The position numbers were made by a program, and so were the translations under genes. Positions 28,100 to 36,053 of a stretch of 64,000 bases of DNA are shown here, in pieces (position 1 is the stretch's first letter; every line of letters begins with the position of its first letter). Below the pieces are notes generated by a model, which saw only the letters and a list, made by a program, of their open reading frames with translations, did no database searches and had not been told where the DNA came from. The DNA comes from Marinimicrobium locisalis (lineage in GTDB: Bacteria; Pseudomonadota; Gammaproteobacteria; Pseudomonadales; Cellvibrionaceae): positions 1-64,000 of the forward strand of contig NZ_JBDLLG010000006.1 in assembly GCF_039822625.1 (NCBI RefSeq), written 5' to 3'.

Positions 28100-28852
28100 A
28101 TGAATCCCTACGAGACCGACGAACTGCTGGGCCAGTACCTGGACTTTCACTACGGCCCCAGCCACTTCCACACCCCCAACTACCCTCGTGCCTGCGTGGA
28201 GCTGGCCCTGGCCACCCATACCGGCCAACGCGAGCGCGCCCTGGACCTGGGCTGCGCCGTGGGGCGCAGCACCTTGGAGCTGGCTCGAACCTTTGACGAG
28301 TCGATCGGCATCGACCTCTCTCACCGCTTTATCGACAGCGCGAGCGAACTGGCCAGAACTGGACGGCTGGCCTACCAAGTGAGAGACGAGGGAGAGATTC
28401 GAAGCGAACAAATGGCGGAACTGGCCACGCTGGGCTTGAGCGATGCCGCCAAACGGGTTCTGTTTCAACAGGGCGATGCCTGCGCGCTGAATGCCAACCT
28501 GGGTATTTTTGACCTGATATTCGCCGGCAACCTGCTCGACCGCCTGCCGGACCCGGCCGCGTTTCTTGCCCAGCTTCCAAGCCTGATCAAACCCGGCGGC
28601 CTGCTGGTGATCAGCTCCCCCTATACCCTGCTGCCCGAATACACGCCGCGCGAAAATTGGATTGGGGGGTTCGAAACCGAGGGCCGCCCTCTTCGAATGC
28701 TCGACGGGCTGCGCCAACACCTGGAGCCCGCCTTTACATTGATAGAACCGACCCGCGATGTTCCTTTTGTGATTCGCGAGACGGCTCGCAAATATCAACA
28801 CACCCTCGCCGAGGTCAGCCTTTGGCGAAACACGCTTGCAACGTCAACCTAA
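28100..28852 (+). CDS. Stand-alone OvoA-C-terminal-like 4-thiol/selenol-histidine N-methyltransferase
   Basis: A 250-residue SAM-dependent methyltransferase. It opens with YETDELLGQYLDFHYG and shows motif I in ALDLGCAVGRSTLELAR, both characteristic of the C-terminal domain of OvoA that methylates 4-mercaptohistidine on imidazole N1. Here it is a separate gene, 15 bases after the synthase, and not fused. Expected role: final methylation giving ovothiol or ovoselenol. The pair is likely one transcript from upstream of 26741, perhaps including the small gene at 28864. Confidence 0.8.
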   Translation: MNPYETDELLGQYLDFHYGPSHFHTPNYPRACVELALATHTGQRERALDLGCAVGRSTLELARTFDESIGIDLSHRFIDSASELARTGRLAYQVRDEGEIRSEQMAELATLGLSDAAKRVLFQQGDACALNANLGIFDLIFAGNLLDRLPDPAAFLAQLPSLIKPGGLLVISSPYTLLPEYTPRENWIGGFETEGRPLRMLDGLRQHLEPAFTLIEPTRDVPFVIRETARKYQHTLAEVSLWRNTLATST

Positions 28853-28863
28853 AGGAGCAACCC

Positions 28864-29118
28864 ATGTCAGCGTCAACCTTGGCCGGCCAGTTGGTTCTTG
28901 AGAACCCGGACGGCGACGTTATCGAACTCAGCGGCTCAGACTTCTCTAAAGAAGATGCCTCGGGCTTGATGTCAATCTATCGTTGCGAGAGTAACGGCTT
29001 GGAGATTCGTCTAAGCTATGATGATGAAACCGGTCAGTTTGGCGAGCCGGTAGCCATCGCCGACGATTCGGACTGGGCGATCACCCAATTCAATCTTCAC
29101 CTGCCTCAGATTGGCTAA
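28864..29118 (+). CDS. Hypothetical protein, 84 residues
   Basis: A small acidic soluble protein that starts at an ATG with AAAGGAGCAACC upstream, only 11 bases after the methyltransferase stop codon, so it is probably translated from the same mRNA. It contains a repeated-looking acidic pattern (LENPDGDVIELSGSDFSKEDASG, mostly strand and turn by eye) and no cysteine beyond one in YRCESNG. I do not recognise a family. Confidence 0.6.
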   Translation: MSASTLAGQLVLENPDGDVIELSGSDFSKEDASGLMSIYRCESNGLEIRLSYDDETGQFGEPVAIADDSDWAITQFNLHLPQIG

Positions 29119-29213
29119 CAGTCTCAAGCATGACTGACAAAGCAGGAAAAGCCGGAGCCCGTCTTTACACTGATCAAACCATACCGGCCCAAGGGAAGAA
29201 GGTTTAAGTGATC

Positions 29214-29957
29214 ATGAAAAAACACTGGCGGTGCGTCGTTATCGCCGCAACGGTTTTTCTCGGTTCCGAGCTATCGGGGTGCGCGAATACCAAACGCTTC
29301 TACTCAGATATTGACGTGGTACACCTTCATGCCAACACCTTGTCCCCCCGGGATCGAAATGCGATTCGCGAGGCGCTTGTGGCGGAGGGTTTCACTGTAA
29401 AAACTCGGGAAAACCCATCGCCTTTTGAGGAAAACACCCTAATTTACCATCCATTTATCGGGGTCGAACGCCAGCTGGAGAGGATTCGTCTCGCCCTGGA
29501 CAGCACTGAGTACGTGACGGAAAACTTACAGGTAAGGCAAGCAAAAAATCACCACTACACTCCCGGCCACGTCGGGCTGTACTTGAAAGCGGAGCATGCA
29601 GAAACACCGAGCAACGAGGCGGCGTTGCCTGAAATCCCATTTAACCTTACCGATGCCGAATTCGTCTCGCGAGGATGTGAAAGCACCTATATTTTGGAGT
29701 TTTATCACGATGCCACGGCGACCATTCTGGCTATTAACGGCGACGCTCCTCTCGCCACGCTGAAATGGATGGATACGGAAGATAAAGTCACCCTATCTTC
29801 GGACCAAATAACCCATCGCTATCAAAAGCACTTGGACACCCGCCGCGAAGGGCCTGACATTACCTTTTCCATCTCACTGAGACCAGAGAGCAAGACCACC
29901 AGCCCCTATGGCTGTGAGTACCGAGGCCGGATGACGGCACACCGGCTCAATCATTGA
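29214..29957 (+). CDS. Hypothetical lipoprotein
   Basis: A 247-residue protein with a lipoprotein signal: basic start (MKKHWRC), hydrophobic core (VVIAATVFLGS) and lipobox LSGC. The mature part begins ANTKRFYSDIDVVHLHANTLSPRDRNAIREALVAEGF, suggesting an early alpha/beta domain reminiscent of short SPOR- or BON-like folds, but I cannot name a family. Two cysteines late in the chain (RGCESTY and YGCEYRG) may form a disulfide. The frame could also open with GTG at 29208. A terminator hairpin follows. Confidence 0.65.
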   Translation: MKKHWRCVVIAATVFLGSELSGCANTKRFYSDIDVVHLHANTLSPRDRNAIREALVAEGFTVKTRENPSPFEENTLIYHPFIGVERQLERIRLALDSTEYVTENLQVRQAKNHHYTPGHVGLYLKAEHAETPSNEAALPEIPFNLTDAEFVSRGCESTYILEFYHDATATILAINGDAPLATLKWMDTEDKVTLSSDQITHRYQKHLDTRREGPDITFSISLRPESKTTSPYGCEYRGRMTAHRLNH

Positions 29958-29975
29958 TTGAGCGACTCTATGCAC

Positions 29976-30009
29976 GAGGGGGAACTGGCACTTAATGCCC
30001 CCCTCTTTT
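29976..30009 (+). terminator. Rho-independent terminator after the lipoprotein gene
   Basis: GAGGGGG (29976-29982) pairs with CCCCCTC (29999-30005), followed by TTTT. The loop is 16 nt. A second small palindrome (CTCAATCA-T-TGATTGAG, 29946-29962) overlaps the stop codon. It separates the plus-strand lipoprotein gene from the end of the convergent microcin-like operon. Confidence 0.6.
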
Positions 30010-30118
30010 AACATAGCATTTGGATTTATAATGAAACTCAATAGCGATTGGCGTTCGCTCCCACGCCACGTCAATTGGAAAACGTTTCCAGAAGAACTGG
30101 AAAAGGCCTCCGGGAATA

Positions 30119-31144
30119 TTAATACTGAAAAATAACTTTCTCCCACGAAGCGACTCCAACCTCGTCCCCAAAGCACTCGCTAGCGCGCTTCTTTATCGTT
30201 TCTCGGTCAACCGGGGAGGGTTCAACGGGATCGCACAACAGCCGCTCGACGATATTCTCTGCATCATCAAACAACTCCAGACCCGGGAATTGACAGTCTC
30301 GCACAATCCACCCGTAAAATTCGTTCCTTATAGCGTATACTCTCACCCCAAGAGCCAAAGAGTAAAAGAAGGCACCACTCACAATCATTTCATCACTATC
30401 ATGAGGAAGAATAACCCCCATTGATCCAGAGATAATGCGAGATGCCTCAGCGTCGGAAAGAAGCCCTCCCCTGATGGTTACATTTTTACCTTTAGCGAGC
30501 ATCTTTAGTTCGCTAAGATAGCCGGCATCACCCACCTTTCCAACAACGACCAAGCAATGCCCACCACCCCAGAGCTGAACAATTTTATCGATTCCCTTGT
30601 ATCGCGATATAGTGCCGAAAATAACGAAGTACTCATTTCCTGGAAGATCACCACAGTGCTGCCCAAGGGAGCCGGGGTCAGGCAATCGGTATAGCGGATG
30701 AGGAACATATCTATACCCCCTATTTACCATATGCTCCGAGAGAGCAACCCTTTCGGTGAGCAAGAGTGTTGCCCTGTCGACCAAAGCCTGAGCAGTACGG
30801 GAATAGCGTGACTTGAGCCTATGCGGATAGAGGTTATGCCTTACGTAAATAAGCCTTTTACACGTTATCCTAAACAGCAACAGCAGCCCTAAAAACTTCA
30901 GGCATCCGAGAACCGAGAGCTTACCGCTTCTGGCGCATACGTTGTTCTCGAGCCAATTGACGACCGTATAATCGGATCTGCATATAAGATCGTAGGGCAG
31001 CCTCATGAGAAGCTTGCGATGGTTCAGCGGAACTCCTTCCACCCGGACACCGTCTACCTCACTAAGTTGACGCCTTATGTTCTGGATGAACTGATTCTCT
31101 CCACTCTGCTCGGGATAGACCTTAATACGCATAGCCACGCTCAT
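30119..31144 (-). CDS. Glycosyltransferase (GT4-like) of the microcin-like cluster
   Basis: A 341-residue protein without signal peptide. The C-terminal half looks like a GT-B glycosyltransferase: FVIFGTISRYKGIDKIVQLW is the usual start of the second Rossmann domain, and VSGAFFYSLALGVRVYAI stands where a GT4 nucleotide-sugar site lies. The N-terminal half includes a hydrophobic segment (LKFLGLLLLFRITCKRLIYV) that may associate with the membrane. Its start overlaps the pyruvyltransferase stop by 4 bases, so translation is coupled. It is the last gene of the operon and may build a sugar used by the SelO-like and HlyC-like proteins. Substrate unknown. Confidence 0.72.
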   Translation of the reverse strand: MSVAMRIKVYPEQSGENQFIQNIRRQLSEVDGVRVEGVPLNHRKLLMRLPYDLICRSDYTVVNWLENNVCARSGKLSVLGCLKFLGLLLLFRITCKRLIYVRHNLYPHRLKSRYSRTAQALVDRATLLLTERVALSEHMVNRGYRYVPHPLYRLPDPGSLGQHCGDLPGNEYFVIFGTISRYKGIDKIVQLWGGGHCLVVVGKVGDAGYLSELKMLAKGKNVTIRGGLLSDAEASRIISGSMGVILPHDSDEMIVSGAFFYSLALGVRVYAIRNEFYGWIVRDCQFPGLELFDDAENIVERLLCDPVEPSPVDRETIKKRASECFGDEVGVASWEKVIFQY

Positions 31145-31911
31145 CGCCGAAGGAGATCAAACGGGAACGCCTTTAGAAGCGACTCTTGCGTGGAAGATAA
31201 ATCCGGCGCTTCAACGTTGTAACGTAGAGCCTCAGTTATGCTCCTGGCCACCAAGAACTCCTTTCGACCGGTTCCTTCATAGTAGTCGGCATACTTAAAC
31301 AAAGTTTCTCCGCTCTGGTTCTCCACGAGGATCGCAGGCACACCGTAAGATTCGGCAACGACGATTCCGTGCAACGACGAGGACAGCACCAGAGAAGAAG
31401 AAGCGACGGTTTGGAAAAATCGGGACATCGCGCTAAACGGGCTTAAGACCTGCACACCATTAAGCTCTGAATCTCCATGGCGACGCATATCCTCTCTGAA
31501 GTGCGGCACATAGGTGATGCGCTCCTGGGACGACGAGCTTTCAAAGGGCCAGAGTTTGGAGCACAGGATACCGGGATCGCCAAAAACATCTGGACAGGAG
31601 AACCCCCGACGTTCCAGAAACTGTTTAGTGCGTAGCCCCCTTACCGCTCTGACATCCAGTGCTCTGAATCGATGGGATTCTTCCGATATTTTCCCATTAA
31701 CGCCGGCTCCCCAAACGACATCGTTATCGTCCGCATAATGCAGTGTTGACCCAACTGCAAAAAGCCTACTCTTAAACGCCGGACGCCAGCGCCTATAGCC
31801 TTGACTTTTAGCGATTCTATTTACAATCGCAGGCCCCAACGTATCTCCAACATTGTCTTTTCCTGCCAGGTCTCCAGAAGGAGACCACCAGAATACTTGA
31901 TCATCAAGCAC
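31141..31911 (-). CDS. Polysaccharide pyruvyltransferase family protein
   Basis: A 256-residue protein with the layout of the polysaccharide pyruvyltransferase family, enzymes that add a pyruvate ketal to a sugar from phosphoenolpyruvate. The start FWWSPSGDLAGKDNVGDTLGPAIVNRIA contains the usual NxGD element; later come VWGAGVNGK, VRGLRTKQFLERRG, DPGILCSKLWP and SSSLHGIVVAESYGVPAILVE, all typical. It lies 57 bases after a glycosyltransferase gene and overlaps the next one, so it probably decorates the same sugar. Such enzymes are not known to me from class IIb microcin clusters. Confidence 0.82.
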   Translation of the reverse strand: MLDDQVFWWSPSGDLAGKDNVGDTLGPAIVNRIAKSQGYRRWRPAFKSRLFAVGSTLHYADDNDVVWGAGVNGKISEESHRFRALDVRAVRGLRTKQFLERRGFSCPDVFGDPGILCSKLWPFESSSSQERITYVPHFREDMRRHGDSELNGVQVLSPFSAMSRFFQTVASSSLVLSSSLHGIVVAESYGVPAILVENQSGETLFKYADYYEGTGRKEFLVARSITEALRYNVEAPDLSSTQESLLKAFPFDLLRR

Positions 31912-31968
31912 GACTCACTGCACTCACGAAAGTTACCTCAAACAGAAGAATTGGCCCAGCTGTGTCTT

Positions 31969-33015
31969 TCAGTAGGCCTCAACCACCTGAGGCTTGCCAT
32001 GCGCATGTTGAGCCAGGTTTTCTTCAATAAGGTCTACAGCCTCCTCTCCCCAGGCCAGGCTGGCGTTACGGCCATCCCAACTGACGGCATCAAATCCAGC
32101 AACCTGCCCCCGTTTAGCCGCCAGCTCGTTGAGGGCTCGCCTCAGCTTGGGCAGTGTGTTAGCCTTACCGGTGACATTTAAAACATACTCTCTAGGCCGA
32201 AACTCCTCGATTCGATCAAGAGTTCCTTTGATTGACTCCATAAGATCATCAACTGTTGGCGTATAGAAAACGCCCGTCGACGGCTCAATATGTTTGCGGG
32301 TTGGGGTCGCCACGTCATTCGGGACCAGGCAAGGCCTGTTGGCAGCCAAGCACTCCATTTTAAAGCGGTTAATGCCTTCGCTTTGAGTGGTTAACACGCC
32401 TATTCTTGCCCTGTTAACCCACTGATTCATAACCGTTTTGGAGTGATTCAAACCATCGTTGTCATCAACATTTTCATAAGGAAAGTAGATGTTTGTCGCA
32501 TAGTTCTTGGCGTATTCCAAACACTCCCTCTTATACTCAAGTTCTTCATTGCTTCCGTTATTCTCGAAGTGTCCCATATGGACAAATGACAACTCAGGCA
32601 TCCTAGCAGCCGCTTCGATAAACAGCTCTATTCTTTTCCTCCGGCTCCAGCAGGACACCTGGATCACGTCATACGTCGTCTCAATTTCGGGAGACGGAAT
32701 AAACGCATCCTGATCCACGAAGTCAGACGGTCCCACATCCAGCAAAATCGAATTTGGCGACTGCCGCGCCACCAACTCCCAACAGGACAGGTCCTCCACC
32801 AACATCAGGTCGGCACGAGTAGCCTCATTCACTCCAAACCAACCGTGCCTTTCCACAATAAAAAATATATCCGATAGCTTCGGATAAAGATCCAGCACTG
32901 GGTCTACTTGATTCAGTATAATCGCCCCCTTCTGCAACACACCGTTTCTATAGCAGGGATTCTGTAGCACTGCGGCGCTAATCCATGACGGCTTATAAAA
33001 CTTATCATTTTTCAT
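31969..33015 (-). CDS. Glycosyltransferase-like protein of the microcin-like cluster
   Basis: A 348-residue protein whose C-terminal half follows the GT4 pattern: YDVIQVSCWSRRKRIELFIEAAARMPELSFVHMG at the start of the second Rossmann domain, and RIGVLTTQSEGINRFKMECLAANRPCLVPN resembling the EX7E donor-binding region (SEGINRFKMECLAA). The N-terminal half (residues 1-140) is less typical. It lies 16 bases after the HlyC-like gene, within one transcriptional unit. It may take the place of the C-glucosyltransferase (MceC/IroB type) of siderophore microcin clusters, which is absent here. Confidence 0.72.
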   Translation of the reverse strand: MKNDKFYKPSWISAAVLQNPCYRNGVLQKGAIILNQVDPVLDLYPKLSDIFFIVERHGWFGVNEATRADLMLVEDLSCWELVARQSPNSILLDVGPSDFVDQDAFIPSPEIETTYDVIQVSCWSRRKRIELFIEAAARMPELSFVHMGHFENNGSNEELEYKRECLEYAKNYATNIYFPYENVDDNDGLNHSKTVMNQWVNRARIGVLTTQSEGINRFKMECLAANRPCLVPNDVATPTRKHIEPSTGVFYTPTVDDLMESIKGTLDRIEEFRPREYVLNVTGKANTLPKLRRALNELAAKRGQVAGFDAVSWDGRNASLAWGEEAVDLIEENLAQHAHGKPQVVEAY

Positions 33016-33031
33016 AAAGTCCTTCTCCTGT

Positions 33032-33445
33032 TTAATATATGGACTTGTTGGCTAGATATTTTCCCAATAGCTTTCTGTCCAGAAACTTTAGGCGACCGCG
33101 CTTGAAATAAGACACCACTTTCTGAGCTGACAGCCTCTGGGCCATCTGGTCGAACACTACTTTGCTCCAACCCGGTGCTATCACCACATCAAAAATCATC
33201 ATAAGCCGACCCTCTGACCACTCGTAAGAATAGGGAGGAAGGGCCCGATAATCCTTGACATACCTCACGGATTCGGGGGTTAAAGACATCCACGCCATAT
33301 AGCCAATGGGTTCGCCCCCGGCTGTTTTAAATACATTTACCCTGTCGCCCTCGACGCTGGTTACAAGCATTGACAGCTCCTGAGGCGCTGTGTTGAGCAT
33401 TCTCCGACTTCGCAGAGAGCAGAGTTCGGCCATAACTCTAGACAT
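33032..33445 (-). CDS. HlyC-like acyltransferase-family protein (MchD/MceI type)
   Basis: A 137-residue member of the toxin-activating lysine acyltransferase family. The diagnostic part is YEWSEGRLMMIFDVVIAPGWSK near residues 73-94, corresponding to the W-SG-R-W-FIDWIAPFG block of HlyC, with the catalytic Asp kept. The preceding GYMAWMSLTPES matches AYCSWANLSLEN. The catalytic His that HlyC carries near residue 23 is not visible: the region reads RRMLNTAPQELSML. In siderophore microcins the homologue (MceI/MchD) works with MceJ/MchC to link the sugar of a modified siderophore to the peptide C-terminus. Its start overlaps the SelO-like gene by 8 bases, as expected for such a pair. Confidence 0.8.
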   Translation of the reverse strand: MSRVMAELCSLRSRRMLNTAPQELSMLVTSVEGDRVNVFKTAGGEPIGYMAWMSLTPESVRYVKDYRALPPYSYEWSEGRLMMIFDVVIAPGWSKVVFDQMAQRLSAQKVVSYFKRGRLKFLDRKLLGKYLANKSIY

Positions 33446-35174
33446 AAGCTTCCTCGTCAGTTATTTCAGCCGAATCACTATGCCCCAGATCACGTAGCAC
33501 TACTCCCAACCTCTCAAGAAATTTTGAAAAATCATAAATGACAGGCTCAATAGCATTTATATTGTGGCACGCATGGTCATAAATCTGATCATAACAGGAG
33601 AAGTATCGAGCTTCACGGCCATCGAAGCACCCAAACTTCCCCTTACTCATCACATAGAACACAGATTTTCTTCCCTCCTTCAACAAAGTCACCTCATCAC
33701 CGGGCTCCTCAAAAACCCATTCAGCGACCTCTTGGTGCTTATCGATATAGGGGCCAATCTCATCCGGCGATCCCTGGCTGCAAATTCTTGTCACTTGCCC
33801 CTCTACGTTTGGCAGGTACCACATTTCGGGGAGCAAAGCTCTTTTCATGGCGGTTAAGAAAGACCTCATAAACAACGACTCCTTCTCTGCACCATTAGAG
33901 CTGATTAAATTCACATAGGTATTCAATACTTCGATAGAAGATTCTTTAAAGCGAGCCGTTTCCGACTCATCGAGTCCCGCTTTCTTAGCGTAAGTGGCGA
34001 AAGCGCTAGATCCAGAGTGAGCCATAAAAAAGGCCGCAGTCAAAGAAATCACCGGGTCCTGAGGATCATAGCTAGGCCGCTTGGGCTCAACTCTCTTCCC
34101 AGAATGAATTACCTGGAGAAACGTCTCGGAAACCTGTTTCCAGTTCACTTCTGGAAGCTCAAGCACGTAGTTGAGATTCAGGCCTAGCGCATATCCAACG
34201 TAGTACTTCCCGTACTCTTGAAACTGCTCATAGAAGTACGATACTAAAGGCACAGGGTTTAGGGGCACGCGGTTGTATTTAGAGAAATTGTGAAGTATTT
34301 CCATGGCGTAGCTAAGTGCCATATTATGCTCTTCATAGAACTGGCTCCATATACTGTAATTGACGCCCCCTGAGAGGAAGCTGCAGGCTGGGAGGTCCAG
34401 CCATTTTCCATCCCAAGCGATATTGGATGCCGTCATTGTCCCGTGGGTTATTCTCATGACACGAGCAAACGCAAATTGACTGGCAACGTCTCTGAGATAT
34501 CCGCCTAGCCACTTTATGAAACTTGAACTATCTCCTTCTAGCTCTTCAGACATCCTCTTATAAAGCAGTCGAATGCGCTGCAGATCTCCTTTCACCAGTG
34601 CCTTCACTCCCCCTCGCGGCTTAAAATAAGGACTCCTCATAAAATGTCCTGGCCGGATGCATCGATCCCGAATCATCAACCCACCCCACACCTTTTTGCT
34701 TCCCTCTCTGGCAGTGTCATAGCCAATAAATATCAGACCCCAAACCTTAACGACCCCTTTTGGCAGAACATCATCAAGCACCAGTGAGTATACGGTTTCA
34801 ATGGTCGCCTTCCGAATATCCAACCCACCGTAGGCATGCTCTGAATTATCGTGATCGCCGACTAATGGATTTATACCAACACCTTTTACTTGTTGAGCGC
34901 CAATATTTCCACAACGCCCGCCACCGCCATTGCTTCCAACGCCCATACCACCATAGGGCTCTGCGTACATTTCACAGCGATCAGATTCAATTAGACGAAC
35001 GCCTGAAAAGCAAGGCGACTCTGAAGCGACGTAAGCATACTTTTGATAGAAGTCATTGTCACTTCCAGCCTTTCCGCTTTCTTTTAGACTCCAAATAACT
35101 TTCCCACCACTGAGCTTGTGCGAAATAAAGGAGACGAAGTCTTTTTTTAAAACTCGGTCCTCTTTGTTAAGCAT
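33438..35174 (-). CDS. MchC/MceJ-type microcin maturation protein with a SelO-like pseudokinase pattern
   Basis: A 578-residue soluble protein. By position and partner it matches MchC/MceJ. Beyond that, it shows the SelO (YdiU) pattern in order: a glycine-rich turn (YGGMGVGSNGGGGRCGN, 74-90), QVKGVGINP with Lys97 like QLKGAGLTP, IRKATIETV with Glu126 like LRSTIREF, IRDRCIRPGHF (168-178) like RVAPSHIRFGHF, and HGTMTASN...D (244-260) with the exact spacing of HGVMNTDN...D. The catalytic-base Asp is Ser250 here; the metal-binding Asn251 and Asp260 remain. SelO transfers AMP to proteins, so this protein might activate the peptide carboxylate by adenylation, which is inference. An AAGGAG precedes the ATG, and a 554-base gap with an IS200 remnant lies upstream. 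Confidence 0.75.
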   Translation of the reverse strand: MLNKEDRVLKKDFVSFISHKLSGGKVIWSLKESGKAGSDNDFYQKYAYVASESPCFSGVRLIESDRCEMYAEPYGGMGVGSNGGGGRCGNIGAQQVKGVGINPLVGDHDNSEHAYGGLDIRKATIETVYSLVLDDVLPKGVVKVWGLIFIGYDTAREGSKKVWGGLMIRDRCIRPGHFMRSPYFKPRGGVKALVKGDLQRIRLLYKRMSEELEGDSSSFIKWLGGYLRDVASQFAFARVMRITHGTMTASNIAWDGKWLDLPACSFLSGGVNYSIWSQFYEEHNMALSYAMEILHNFSKYNRVPLNPVPLVSYFYEQFQEYGKYYVGYALGLNLNYVLELPEVNWKQVSETFLQVIHSGKRVEPKRPSYDPQDPVISLTAAFFMAHSGSSAFATYAKKAGLDESETARFKESSIEVLNTYVNLISSNGAEKESLFMRSFLTAMKRALLPEMWYLPNVEGQVTRICSQGSPDEIGPYIDKHQEVAEWVFEEPGDEVTLLKEGRKSVFYVMSKGKFGCFDGREARYFSCYDQIYDHACHNINAIEPVIYDFSKFLERLGVVLRDLGHSDSAEITDEEAYV

Positions 35175-35271
35175 TTCCTAACTCCTTATATTTGCAATAA
35201 AACCACTCAAGAATATGGCAAACATCCGAACTCTAATGACCCAGAGCTGATCTCCGCCTCCTATAAAAAAA

Positions 35272-35292
35272 GGGGGTGGTGGGGGGGAGGGG
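35272..35292 (+). other. G-rich run with quadruplex potential
   Basis: Four guanine runs (5, 2, 7 and 4 bases, separated by single T, T and A) lie next to a seven-base A run. The 7-base run can provide two G3 tracts, so an intramolecular quadruplex is possible. It sits about 100 bases upstream of the SelO-like gene, next to the IS200 remnant. Confidence 0.45.
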
Positions 35293-35342
35293 CTAAAGGA
35301 CAGCCCTCTTAGAAGGCTGGCTGCAAGTTGTCCCAGTTCATC

Positions 35343-35483
35343 TCACCTGCGCGGATCCATTTGAACTTTAGGCCGTTCTTGCGTTTGCTGATACTTTACA
35401 TACCCACGCACCATCTCAGCGCCCACTCCAACGGTGTCTACACAGTAGCCGTTGGCCCAAAAGTTAATTCCCCAATACGGCTT
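35343..35483 (-). pseudogene. Remnant of an IS200-type (Y1) transposase C-terminus
   Basis: On the minus strand 46 codons before a TGA encode KPYWGINFWANGYCVDTVGVG followed by AEMVRGYVKYQQTQE, the typical C-terminal end of IS200/IS605 TnpA (WGRGYFVSTVG...IRNYVKHQ). A stop codon directly precedes it and no N-terminal part or HUH motif is seen, so it is a fragment. A small hairpin (AGCC with GGCT) lies just past its end. It splits the operon between the immunity candidate and the SelO-like gene. Confidence 0.75.
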
Positions 35484-35728
35484 TCACCTCAATACGGAAA
35501 CCGGGGAAACCTCAACCGAGACATTACATGAGCCTATTTTTTGCAACAGACCAAGCCTGTCACTCATGACCACGCCCAAGGACGTTTATTTTCGCGCCAA
35601 ACTAGAAGAGCACGTATGAAAAGCGCTCACCACGAAGTGGCCACCTCCTTATGGAGAGGAAGTTTTTCGGGCTAAAGATGCAACGATTGTCCCAAAGAGA
35701 CAGCCAACATCAATCCTTCTACCACCAC
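35484..35728. other. Gene-free stretch beside the IS200 remnant
   Basis: I find no open frame with a ribosome binding site between the IS200 fragment and the immunity candidate. The sequence may be decayed mobile-element DNA. No clear terminal repeats are visible. Confidence 0.35.
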
Positions 35729-35962
35729 TCAATTTTCTCTAATACGGTCACCTGCTTTACGGTCCAACTTTTTTCTCATGAGAATTACAACTACTGTTGC
35801 CACGAAAGAAGCAATCAACCAGGAAACTCCAAAAACCAAAAAATCACCCTGACTCAACCGGTCACCGCTCCACAGCCCTCGAACCAGAACAAAGGACGCA
35901 CCCACAGCGCAGAACAGATATATCAACAACAGCCTTTTACCCGTTTTTGGCAACTTTTTCAT
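35729..35962 (-). CDS. Small two-helix membrane protein, candidate microcin immunity protein
   Basis: A 77-residue protein with two predicted transmembrane helices (LLLIYLFCAVGASFVLV, residues 11-27, and FGVSWLIASFVATVVVILM, residues 44-62) and very basic ends (MKKLPKTGKR and RKKLDRKAGDRIREN). Class IIb microcin immunity proteins such as MchI are small membrane proteins with two or three helices. It lies 91 bases downstream of the precursor gene, beyond an 11-bp hairpin, and has a strong AAAGGAGGAA ribosome binding site. Assignment rests on size, topology and position only. Confidence 0.6.
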   Translation of the reverse strand: MKKLPKTGKRLLLIYLFCAVGASFVLVRGLWSGDRLSQGDFLVFGVSWLIASFVATVVVILMRKKLDRKAGDRIREN

Positions 35963-36006
35963 ATAGAGTTCCTCCTTTTAAGACCTTCACCAATTTTTAG
36001 AAAGAC

Positions 36007-36034
36007 AGCTCTCTTGCAGTTAAGCAAGAGAGCT
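36007..36034 (-). terminator. Stem-loop between precursor and immunity candidate
   Basis: AGCTCTCTTGC (36007-36017) pairs perfectly with GCAAGAGAGCT (36024-36034) around a 6-base loop. On the minus strand it follows the precursor stop by 20 bases and is succeeded by a T/C-rich run. It could stabilise the precursor mRNA or terminate partially, so that more precursor than downstream proteins is made. Confidence 0.6.
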
Positions 36035-36053
36035 TTCTGGGCGTATAGAGCAA

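Noticed and set aside
33438..35174. Assignment as a true SelO AMP-transferase
   Set aside because: The catalytic-base Asp is Ser, the protein is longer, and its overlapping HlyC-like partner and peptide gene point to a microcin maturation role; only the fold relation is proposed.
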